NCBI GenBank assembly: GCA_018644745.1 | Contig: JABGPX010000337.1 | Span: 1 to 8,383, forward strand | Source: Spirochaetales bacterium | Lineage (GTDB): Bacteria; Spirochaetota; Spirochaetia; ARS1246 | Length of the DNA: 8,383 nucleotides | Reading direction: 5' to 3' | Shown: positions 1 through 6,724 of the stretch, in pieces | Layout: every line of letters begins with the position of its first letter | Numbering within the stretch: position 1 is the first letter of the stretch | Position numbers and translations under genes: made by a program | Notes under the pieces: generated by a model | Told to the model about the DNA's origin: nothing | The model's database searches: none | Seen by the model: only the letters and a program-made list of their open reading frames with translations

Positions 1-1
1 G

Positions 2-889
2 GGACGGGAAGCGATTGCGGCCGAGGTGGTAATCGACGCTACCGGCGACGGAGATGTGGCCGCGAAAGCGGGCGCTCCGTACTTCAAAGGGCGAGAATCG
101 GACGGGAAGATGCAGCCGATGTCGTTGATGTTCAAGCTCGCCGGTGTCGATTTCGATAGCGCCATATTCCCGCGTGGGCCGCGACGGACCTTCAAAGTTC
201 CCGCGGGTGAAGCGCAAGCGCTTGCCGCGGAGCACCTCCCTACGCCGATGGGATATCTGGTGCTGCATAAATCCCCGCGAATGGGGATCGTTACCTGCAA
301 CATCACGAGAGAGCTAGGGGCCGACGGTACTAGCGCGGAAGATCTTACACGGGCCCACATCAACTGCCGGCGGCAGATTGAAAAAGTCGTCGAGTTTCTA
401 AAAAAATACATTCCTGGCTACGAAGAGTGTTTTTTAATCAGCAGCGCTCCAATGATCGGTGTTAGGGAAACCAGGCACTTCGAAGCCGAGTATTCTCTTA
501 CAGAAGAAGACATCAAGGAAGGCAAGATTTTCCCAGATTGGGTCGTTGCGAAGGCGCATTATCCTTTTGACGTACACAATCTTACGGGAAAAGGTTGGCT
601 GGATAAAAGCGTAAAAGAAACATTCGATAAGGGGCCGCCACCGGAAGGATACACTATCCCGTACCGATGCTTTGTTCCAAAGACGATAGACCGCTTGCTC
701 TTAGCCGGGCGCGCTATCTCCGGGACCCATGTAGCTCACTCCAGCTTTCGGGTGATGTCGATCTGCGCCAATATGGGTCAAGCCGCGGGGATAGCCGCGG
801 CGTTATGTACGGCGAACGGCGTAGCGCCCAGGGATCTCGATGTAAAAAAAATACAGGATGCTTTGATAAAGCAGGGCGTTGAGCCGTAG
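2..889 (+). CDS. FAD-dependent oxidoreductase, FAD_oxidored type (5' end outside window)
   Basis: The frame is open from the first bases (GREAIAAE...) to TAG at 887-889, giving 295 visible residues. The GTG at 26 is internal, not a start, because the family motif already runs through it. VVIDATGDGDVA at fragment residues 9-20 is the conserved strand and ATGD turn contacting FAD in the FAD_oxidored (PF12831-like) family. GVRETRHFEAEY at about 153-164 and AGRAISGTHVAHSSFRVM at about 235-252, followed by a Gly/Ala-rich helix, are the usual C-terminal cofactor-binding segment. The missing N-terminus should hold the GxGxxG Rossmann motif, roughly 150 residues upstream by comparison with the family. 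Substrate is unknown; such proteins are abundant in polysaccharide-degrading bacteria and are mostly uncharacterised. The next gene starts about 80 bp downstream on the same strand, so co-transcription is plausible. The fragment looks intact, with no internal stop. Confidence 0.9.
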   Translation, partial: GREAIAAEVVIDATGDGDVAAKAGAPYFKGRESDGKMQPMSLMFKLAGVDFDSAIFPRGPRRTFKVPAGEAQALAAEHLPTPMGYLVLHKSPRMGIVTCNITRELGADGTSAEDLTRAHINCRRQIEKVVEFLKKYIPGYEECFLISSAPMIGVRETRHFEAEYSLTEEDIKEGKIFPDWVVAKAHYPFDVHNLTGKGWLDKSVKETFDKGPPPEGYTIPYRCFVPKTIDRLLLAGRAISGTHVAHSSFRVMSICANMGQAAGIAAALCTANGVAPRDLDVKKIQDALIKQGVEP

Positions 890-961
890 TCGATAGGTGT
901 CGTTACGCAGGATGTACACGTCCCGAATCCGACGCAATTAACGATTTTGACAAAATTTATT

Positions 962-966
962 AGGAG
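962..966 (+). promoter_or_regulatory. Shine-Dalgarno AGGAG deciding the start of the second oxidoreductase
   Basis: AGGAG lies 4 nt before ATG 971 and 10 nt before ATG 977 in the same frame. A TTG at 947 extends the frame by eight residues but lies upstream of this site and has no comparable purine tract. The start is therefore 971 or 977, and the choice changes the protein by only two residues. Confidence 0.7.
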
Positions 967-970
967 AAAT

Positions 971-3061
971 ATGGATATGGCGAAGGAACAAGTCGAAGAA
1001 AAAACTGCAGACATTGTGACTTACGGGGCAACTCCGGGAGGTGTGCTTGCTGCTGTTGCAGCAGCCCGTGAAGGGAATAGTGTAATCTTAATAGAACAGA
1101 ACAGTACTCTGGGTGGATTGCTTGGATCGGGTTTTCGTATGTTACAAGATCTTCCTTTTGAAGAAGTAATTGGCGGACTTGCGGGAGAATTTCTGACAAA
1201 AGATATGGGCATAGATATGGGCATAGATGTGGGCATAGATATGGCCATAGATAGTGGGGTCGCGAAAGGTGGCAACCCTCACTGTTTTGCAAATGAAAAC
1301 CGACAGTTTTTTACGGAAATGATGCAACCCTATGAACGCAAAATACAGGTGATTTATGAACACCGGGTAAAGGTAGTGGAAATGTCTGAAGGGCGCATCG
1401 TGTCTTTGCTTCTGGAAAATGCGCCGCCTGATCAGGATGGTGTGCCGGCCGTAGAAGCCATTCCGGGTAAGTCGCTGAAAATAAGAGGTAAGATTTTTAT
1501 TGATGCCAGTTACGAAGGCGATGTGATGGCTAAAGCCGGTGTCTCATACCGGGTTGGAAGGGAATCGAAAGATGAATATGACGAATCACTGGCGGGAGTG
1601 CTTGGTGTGCATCGCTTTCCGGGTGTGAGTCCCTATGTAAAAGAGAATGACCCCAAAAGTGGATTGTTATGGATGGTCGATAATGGGCCACTTGGCGAAC
1701 CTGGAAGCGCCAACCGGTTTGTTAACGGGTACAATTTCAAATTTCCCTATGTTAAAAATCCTACTCCGGACAATCCGGGAAAGGCCTTGTCCTTACCGGT
1801 ACAGGACGATCCGCAGATGGATTCCCTTCTATCGCGCATTGGGAAAGCCGGTTATCCAATTTCCTGGCCAAATCGTAACGACGAACGTAAGGAAATTGCC
1901 ACCGGAACGATTCCGGGTATCCAGGGCGATTATCCGGAAGGGGACTGGGCAACCCGCTCACAAATCTGGCGTACTCACATTGAACACTGCAAACGGTTAA
2001 CGTCATTTACAGGGAACGATGTCAGGTTGAATACCAGTCAGAATGGTGAAACGAATGGCTGGCCTGAGCTATACCTGCGCGCTACGCGGCGAATGGTTGG
2101 GCGCTATGTGATGACACAGTCCGATATCGCATTGCAAACGCAAATTCCTGATGCCATTGCTCTGGGCTTTTACGCGGTGGATATGCATCCTGCGCGTTTA
2201 TTAGTGCTGGAGGATGGTACGCTCGCACACGAAGGAGAATCAACCATATTGGTTTCTCCGGGACCTTTTGGATTGCCTTATCGTTTTATCACGCCTAAAA
2301 CCGAGGAATGTAAAAATCTGTTGGTACCGGTCTGTTTTTCGGCAAGCCATCTGGCACACGCTGCCATCAGACTTGAAGCGCAATACATGCTACTGGGTGA
2401 ATCTGCAGGAGTTGCAGCGGCACAAGCCATTGCTGAAAAAAAATCGGTTCAGGAAATTGATGTAAATCAACTCCAAAATAAATTGAGAAGTTATGGTCAG
2501 AAAATCGAATGGGATCAACCCCTGTTCGGAAGATGGAGAACCAGTGTGTTTACGAAAAGATATCCTCCACATATTCTTTATCACTGGCAAAACCATCCTG
2601 AAGACTATCCGGTTTTTCTGCCCGAACCCCCAAAAGATGTTCCTATCTTAGTAGACAACCAAGATGCGCAGAAAATAGGCGACTGGGATGATGAAATCAG
2701 CATTGTTCGGCCTTTTGTTAGTTTCGGGTATTTGCACGATGAATGTACTGATAAAAAGAGCAAATCGGTTGTTTTTAATCCAATCCTTCCTTTTGATGGT
2801 GATTATGAAGTCAGCATTTCTTATATCCCGGCTTCCAGTCGTTCTAAAAAGGTACCGGTAAAAATCATCCACGCCAAAGGCGAAAACACGGTTTTTGTGA
2901 ACCAGCGCGTTTCAAGCGGGGGGCTTTTCCAGTCAATCGGTAATTTTACATTTAAAAAGGGAAGAACATCTTCCATTACCATCAGCACAGAGGGTATTGA
3001 TGATGGGGATTTGGTGGTTGATGCTGTGCAGCTTAAATACGGGCAGGAGCTCGACGAGTAA
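971..3061 (+). CDS. FAD-dependent oxidoreductase with C-terminal golvesin-like domain
   Basis: The protein has 696 residues from ATG 971. Residues 14-45 form a Rossmann beta-alpha-beta unit: the glycine loop YGATPGG replaces a strict GxGxxG, and an acid (IEQ) closes the second strand. FIDASYEGDVMAKAGVSY at 176-193 is the second FAD-binding strand, with ASYEGD where the left-edge gene has ATGDGD. Near 435-490, FITPKTEECKNLLVPVCFSAS and a Gly/Ala helix give the C-terminal cofactor segment. From about 558 (VDNQDA...) to 691 (VVDAVQLKYG) the sequence matches the beta-sandwich seen in golvesin and xanthan-lyase-like proteins, usually found on secreted enzymes. No signal peptide is visible, so the protein appears cytoplasmic, which is odd for that domain. 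An Asp-Met-Gly-Ile repeat interrupts residues 78-93. Codon use looks more AT-rich than in the left-edge gene. The substrate cannot be predicted. Confidence 0.88.
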   Translation: MDMAKEQVEEKTADIVTYGATPGGVLAAVAAAREGNSVILIEQNSTLGGLLGSGFRMLQDLPFEEVIGGLAGEFLTKDMGIDMGIDVGIDMAIDSGVAKGGNPHCFANENRQFFTEMMQPYERKIQVIYEHRVKVVEMSEGRIVSLLLENAPPDQDGVPAVEAIPGKSLKIRGKIFIDASYEGDVMAKAGVSYRVGRESKDEYDESLAGVLGVHRFPGVSPYVKENDPKSGLLWMVDNGPLGEPGSANRFVNGYNFKFPYVKNPTPDNPGKALSLPVQDDPQMDSLLSRIGKAGYPISWPNRNDERKEIATGTIPGIQGDYPEGDWATRSQIWRTHIEHCKRLTSFTGNDVRLNTSQNGETNGWPELYLRATRRMVGRYVMTQSDIALQTQIPDAIALGFYAVDMHPARLLVLEDGTLAHEGESTILVSPGPFGLPYRFITPKTEECKNLLVPVCFSASHLAHAAIRLEAQYMLLGESAGVAAAQAIAEKKSVQEIDVNQLQNKLRSYGQKIEWDQPLFGRWRTSVFTKRYPPHILYHWQNHPEDYPVFLPEPPKDVPILVDNQDAQKIGDWDDEISIVRPFVSFGYLHDECTDKKSKSVVFNPILPFDGDYEVSISYIPASSRSKKVPVKIIHAKGENTVFVNQRVSSGGLFQSIGNFTFKKGRTSSITISTEGIDDGDLVVDAVQLKYGQELDE
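1202..1261 (+). repeat. In-frame 12-bp tandem repeat (GATATGGGCATA unit)
   Basis: Four head-to-tail 12-bp units run over 1202-1213, 1214-1225, 1226-1237 and 1238-1249. The first two are identical, and the third and fourth differ by one base each (GATGTGGGCATA and GATATGGCCATA). A degenerate fifth unit follows at 1250-1261 (GATAGTGGGGTC). The units are in phase with the oxidoreductase frame and encode DMGI, DMGI, DVGI, DMAI, DSGV. The array follows the GGLAGEFL segment, where relatives have a short variable loop. Unit gain or loss would keep the frame, so copy-number variation is tolerable. Slipped-strand expansion is the likely origin. Confidence 0.93.
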
Positions 3062-3078
3062 TACGTGCCATGGGGATC

Positions 3079-3402
3079 CTACTCCTGATCATCTGAGTGC
3101 CCGGTCTGCGGGGAGTCCGATTCGGCGTCAAAATCGCTGTAGTCGTCCAATGAACCTGGCTCCACTTCTCCGAGCACCACGGGATCGATGCCCCGGAGCG
3201 GGGCAAGGGGTGCGTCGTCGAGCGCCGGGTAGTCACGTTCGAGAATGCGTTCGACGGCATGGGCATCGAAGCGTCGAAACTTCTGAGTTCGGGTAACCGC
3301 GGCTAAGAATGCCTGCTCACCGTAGGCTTGGGTGAGTGGCAGATGATGTTGCTGGAATGAAGTCCTTGAACCAACAAGTGTAGACGGAGGTGAGGGCTTC
3401 AA
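3079..3402 (-). pseudogene. Remnant of IS21-family transposase (IstA-like C-terminus)
   Basis: On the minus strand an open frame of 107 codons runs from TTG 3402 to the stop at 3079-3081. From about residue 19 (nt 3348 downward) it resembles the extreme C-terminus of IS21-type IstA transposases: LTQAYGEQAFLAAV, then FRRFDAHAVERIL, then LGEVEPGSLDDYSDFD. Family members end with a helix of the type 'YGxxAxxxAxxxAxxxxxFxxxxVxxIL' and a 'Y-D' tail. The integrase catalytic core and DNA-binding domain, several hundred residues, are absent, and an in-frame stop lies just upstream. No istB partner follows; its position is occupied by the 3' end of the oxidoreductase gene. The first 18 residues do not fit the family, so the break probably lies near 3350. 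The assignment rests on remembered family patterns in a short stretch and is moderate. Confidence 0.55.
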
Positions 3403-3465
3403 AAGAGCACCCTAGAGGGTTGGCCTGCGCGGCGTCCCGCAGCAATATACAATCGCCATATCTAG

Positions 3466-3471
3466 AGGAGG
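3466..3471 (+). promoter_or_regulatory. Strong Shine-Dalgarno AGGAGG for the 955-residue protein
   Basis: AGGAGG, within AGAGGAGG at 3464-3471, lies 9 nt before ATG 3481. It is the longest ribosome-binding match in the window and fixes the start of the gene immediately after the transposon-remnant island. Confidence 0.85.
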
Positions 3472-3480
3472 AAGCGGTTT

Positions 3481-6348
3481 ATGAATGCAAATGACAGTAT
3501 ATTCAGTAATTGGGACGAAATACTTGACGAACCTCACTCACGTTTTTTTTCGGGCTCGATTGAGGATGTTCGAAATGATCGAGCAAATCTTGGCGACATG
3601 TTTCTATCTAGTGAATCGCTTTACACGCAGTCCAATGCAAGAGTCTTGATCGGTCACGCACCAGACGGTTCATTCCGTTTTTTATCGTTACCGATTCAAT
3701 CATATTTTATACCACCTGGAGACACAGACCTCAAGGTGGGACCCGGAATGTACGAGCAGTATGACGAGGTACTCTACGTTGGCAATCTTGCATATAAAAT
3801 AGGAGTTGAAGGCCAACCTGTGCCAATCGATCTTCAAACTGACACTGGTTGTCGTTCGTGGTACACAAACGATTTTCTACCGACAAGCCAAACTACTAAG
3901 AATGGTCTTGATTTTGCTGCATTCAGTATCGCACCCGTGGCACCGGATTTGTCTACTGCGGCCCTTTCGCCTGCTCCTCTTCCAGGACTCCCTGGTGCCA
4001 TGTACGTTCTTCATATTAAGAACAATACGAGTGAAACCGTTCGGGCGAAGGTACGACTCTCGGCTGACGATTTGCTTATAGAATCTCCGGAGGATGCTGA
4101 GCCATCGATGCGTCGTTTCAAGAGACCAACGGTTGATTTTAGATTAGGGACCCTCATTCTTTCTCGACCCTTCGGTTCCGTAGGCATTCATATGAGACAC
4201 GGGGAGTGGACGGTTACCGAGGCTCCATTTGAGGCCGAGCGCGAGATCGAAATTCAACCCTTCGGTTCTGTCACTACAGAAACATTTCTGGCAGCTGGCT
4301 TAGAGTATAGAGATATCCAGCCGACCATCCATGCGCTCGCCCTAAGGAGGCCGCTTGACTGGCTCAACAAAACCGCAGCATTTTGGCGATCTCGACTTGG
4401 TGAGTTAACAGTTGGTTCCACTAACATGGCGCGTGAAGCAGAATGGAGCAAGGATTTTTTCATTCGCTCGTTAATCGATAACTTCAATTGTATTCAAACT
4501 ACCGCTAACGGAACGATGATTGCGCACAGACAAGGAGCACCCTCTCACGGTCGCCGACTTTGGGGGATTGATGTCGAACCAACCATGGTCAGCCTAATGC
4601 ACATCTGTCCGGAACTAGAGGCGCAGGTACTTTTGTATTTCGCAAACCGCAGTCGCGCATCAAATGGGGACATAGAGCACTCATTGCCGATTCTACTGGC
4701 TCCAATATTCCTCGCTCGCACCTACCTTGATGCCACTGGTGACAAAGACTTTTTTCAGAAGAATCCCAACGTGATGAAGGCGATGCAAAAGATCATGGAT
4801 GACATGTTGTCACTTAAGCACAATAAAGTGGCACTATTCTCTACCAAATACTCAAGTGACGGTCCGGTGGGTTGCCGGTATGATTATGGTACGAATTTGA
4901 AAGCTTGGTTTGCCTGCGTCTCTTTCGGCAGAATTCACGAGCTCCTTGGTAACAAAGAAGGTGGTCGTCTATTCACCGAATTAGCGGATGAAATATCGTT
5001 GGCAATCGATGCGAACATGGTTGTCGATGGGCCGTTTGGACGACAACTATCCGGAGGTACCAATCTTGATAGGGAAGAAGACCCCTTTTACTCCAAAACC
5101 GGATACCTTTATTACGATGGAGAAGATACCAGTTCAATGTTGGCCCCGGTGTACGGTCTTTCAAAAATGACCTACGAACCCTGGGTCAACTATCACCGCT
5201 TTGCACGATCTGTGTGGTGCCCGCATTTCGATCCGGAATTCGAAACATTGAGGTGGTTTCCTGGAAAGCTCTCACCTCTTGACGGTACGGCTCTAATATC
5301 ACGGCTTGCTGGAAGCATGACCCCCGTTGAAATGAAAGAGGCGCAGGACATAATGGAGGGTCTTGGCGTAGATAAGACAACCGGGAGTTTATACTGGTGG
5401 CCCCGTGGCCAAGGTCTACCAAAAGGGCTTACCAGGTGTAGTCAGGGACAAGGGGCTTGGATTTACTTTTACTACCGTAATTGGGCTGGAATTACTATTG
5501 ATGCTCCGACACGCACCCTTAGGATTGCTCCTTTGGGCTTGCCTACCAGACTTGATTGGCGGGGTTTCCGATCCGGTCTTAATCGATTTGATATTCTATG
5601 GGAGGAACGAGCCGACAGCTTTCACCTTTCACTTACCAATCACAATCCCGATGATTGGCAAGTGGTTGCTGTACCGCGTAAGAACGGCAGCGGCGGCTTT
5701 GGGTCGGGTGAGGAGAAGATTGTTTTTGCCCGATCCGGTGAAACTGTAGTCGTTGATACCCAGGTTGGAAGTGGAACTATTCCGGCTGCAATGGATAATC
5801 GGGAAATCGCACGCAAGGAAAGTCAGGAGTTCGGTGATGAAGATGCAATCGTTTTCCGCCGATTCGGACCAGCACAACTGGGGGGGCAGAAGTGGTTTGA
5901 TTCTTCATGCATGCCGTATACCGTGCGTTTCCATCTAATTAATGGTACCAATGAAGACTGGCGAAATGTCAAAGTAGCGCTTGCACTACCCGACGGTTGG
6001 AAAGCGGATACAAGAACTACCAGAAAATGGACCCCTCCAGTCAACTTTCGTGGTGGAGAGGTAGCAATTGAGATGGATGCTTTGGAACGATTCGAATCGG
6101 TTGTTGCAGCATTTTGGCTCCAGAATCCTAGCAGTATTCAATTGGTTCCTGGAAAAAGACCTTTTACCGGCAGACCTTTCCATGACCAAAGCCAACCAGG
6201 GGCAGAGCTAGTTCTGGCTGCATACATGGATTCTGATCCTCTGGAATTCAATCTTGTTGCCCGGTTATCAGGCGAAAGCCTTTCTGGGAAGAGAATTGAG
6301 AAGAAACTTCCGGTACTTATCCGGATCGTTCCATACGAAAAAAGATGA
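3481..6348 (+). CDS. Six-hairpin glycosidase-like protein with C-terminal NEW3-like domain, family unassigned
   Basis: The product has 955 residues. Residues 1-290 are beta-rich (strand-loop pattern, few helices), as in the N-terminal beta-sandwich of many (alpha/alpha)6 glycosidases. From about 290 (DWLNKTAAFWRSRLGEL) to 675 (YRNWAGI), paired helices suggest a six-hairpin barrel, with clustered acids and aromatics in WGIDVEPT (361-368), CRYDYGTN (465-472), YYDGEDTS (544-551) and LYWWPRGQG (637-645). One or more of D364, D468, D546, E548 and D549 could be catalytic, but I cannot name the pair. Residues 675-760 (LRIAPLGLPTRLDWRGF...) look like the small beta domain that closes such barrels. 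Residues 812-885, including ALPDGWKA (835-842), resemble a NEW3 (alpha-galactosidase-associated) Ig-like domain. No signal peptide is present, suggesting cytoplasmic action on imported sugars. I cannot assign a known GH family; a lyase or phosphorylase on the same fold is possible. The gene is intact. Confidence 0.72.
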   Translation: MNANDSIFSNWDEILDEPHSRFFSGSIEDVRNDRANLGDMFLSSESLYTQSNARVLIGHAPDGSFRFLSLPIQSYFIPPGDTDLKVGPGMYEQYDEVLYVGNLAYKIGVEGQPVPIDLQTDTGCRSWYTNDFLPTSQTTKNGLDFAAFSIAPVAPDLSTAALSPAPLPGLPGAMYVLHIKNNTSETVRAKVRLSADDLLIESPEDAEPSMRRFKRPTVDFRLGTLILSRPFGSVGIHMRHGEWTVTEAPFEAEREIEIQPFGSVTTETFLAAGLEYRDIQPTIHALALRRPLDWLNKTAAFWRSRLGELTVGSTNMAREAEWSKDFFIRSLIDNFNCIQTTANGTMIAHRQGAPSHGRRLWGIDVEPTMVSLMHICPELEAQVLLYFANRSRASNGDIEHSLPILLAPIFLARTYLDATGDKDFFQKNPNVMKAMQKIMDDMLSLKHNKVALFSTKYSSDGPVGCRYDYGTNLKAWFACVSFGRIHELLGNKEGGRLFTELADEISLAIDANMVVDGPFGRQLSGGTNLDREEDPFYSKTGYLYYDGEDTSSMLAPVYGLSKMTYEPWVNYHRFARSVWCPHFDPEFETLRWFPGKLSPLDGTALISRLAGSMTPVEMKEAQDIMEGLGVDKTTGSLYWWPRGQGLPKGLTRCSQGQGAWIYFYYRNWAGITIDAPTRTLRIAPLGLPTRLDWRGFRSGLNRFDILWEERADSFHLSLTNHNPDDWQVVAVPRKNGSGGFGSGEEKIVFARSGETVVVDTQVGSGTIPAAMDNREIARKESQEFGDEDAIVFRRFGPAQLGGQKWFDSSCMPYTVRFHLINGTNEDWRNVKVALALPDGWKADTRTTRKWTPPVNFRGGEVAIEMDALERFESVVAAFWLQNPSSIQLVPGKRPFTGRPFHDQSQPGAELVLAAYMDSDPLEFNLVARLSGESLSGKRIEKKLPVLIRIVPYEKR

Positions 6349-6377
6349 TTAATTGCGGTGTGTTCCTTCCGGAATAC

Positions 6378-6383
6378 AAGGAG
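6378..6383 (+). promoter_or_regulatory. Shine-Dalgarno AAGGAG of the decayed oxidoreductase
   Basis: AAGGAG lies 6 nt before ATG 6390, a near-ideal arrangement. It still looks functional although the gene it served is destroyed, so ribosomes may still load here and reach the sulfatase through the leftover reading frames. Confidence 0.75.
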
Positions 6384-6389
6384 TAACTG

Positions 6390-6724
6390 ATGAAAACATA
6401 TATAGAACCCAAGCGCGAAATCCCTGTCGTAAAAGAAGTTCAGGTGCTCGTAATCGGCAGCGGTCCGGCGGGAAGAACCACATCGGCATGTGGAAAGAGA
6501 TAATGGAACGGGCAAAGCTCGATGACGAGAGTATGCGATTTATTGATCATGAGAAGCAGAACCTTGTTTACCTGGATATGCTGGAGGAAGCGAAAGTAAA
6601 AGTCCAGCTATATACCTTTGCTTCGGATGCAATCGTAGAAGACAACACCATTAAAGGCATTATTACTGAGAGCAAATCGGGTAGGGCAGCTATTATATGG
6701 AACAACAACCAAATATCCTGCTGA
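6390..6724 (+). pseudogene. Decayed FAD-dependent oxidoreductase (FAD_oxidored type), internally deleted and truncated
   Basis: From ATG 6390 the frame reads MKTYIEPKREIPVVKEVQVL then VIGSGPAG, a clear N-terminal Rossmann loop (GSGPAG at residues 23-28). It runs out of homology and stops at TAA 6501-6503, after 37 residues. In another frame, from about 6475, the family resumes: MWKEIMERAKL, a 'YLDMLEEAKVKVQLYTFASD' strand region, then IITESKSGRAAI ending at about 6693. The segment between GxGxxG and the 'EIMER' helix, usually several tens of residues including the cofactor-closing acid, is missing, and the junction within 6471-6485 shifts the frame. The C-terminal two thirds, including the ATGD motif, are also gone. 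That second frame continues 28 bp into the sulfatase gene and stops at 6722-6724. The surviving part matches the region directly preceding the left-edge gene fragment, so the two are paralogues. No activity is expected. Confidence 0.85.

Larger units (their letters stand above)
3062..3480. other. 419-bp gap with no intact gene; transposon-remnant island
   Basis: This gap separates the golvesin-domain oxidoreductase from the large glycosidase-like gene and looks more GC-rich than either. It holds a decayed minus-strand transposase tail (described separately). Its right end carries the Shine-Dalgarno for the gene at 3481. I see no convincing rho-independent terminator, tRNA or paired -35/-10 promoter. 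Forward-strand frames here show no family resemblance. How the gene at 3481 is transcribed is not evident. Confidence 0.7.

Noticed and set aside
947..970. TTG start at 947 for the second oxidoreductase, adding eight residues (MTKFIRRN)
   Set aside because: The AGGAG at 962-966 lies between this TTG and ATG 971/977 and fits the later starts; nothing resembling a ribosome-binding site precedes 947.
1202..1261. Tandem repeat considered as a CRISPR-like or regulatory array
   Set aside because: Units are 12 bp with no spacers and are exactly in phase with the coding frame; it is a coding minisatellite.
2997..3296. Forward 99-residue frame across the 3' end of the oxidoreductase gene and the island
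   Set aside because: It overlaps a well-supported gene end and the opposite-strand transposase remnant, and its Arg/Pro/Ser-rich translation resembles no family.
3420..3453. Possible promoter TTGGCC ... TACAAT before the gene at 3481
   Set aside because: TACAAT (3448-3453) is near a -10 consensus, but TTGGCC is too far upstream (22 nt spacer) and the correctly spaced position has no -35 match.
6367..6374. Palindrome TTCCGGAA between the 955-residue gene and the pseudogene
   Set aside because: Only 8 bp, without loop or T tract, so it is neither a terminator nor a convincing operator.
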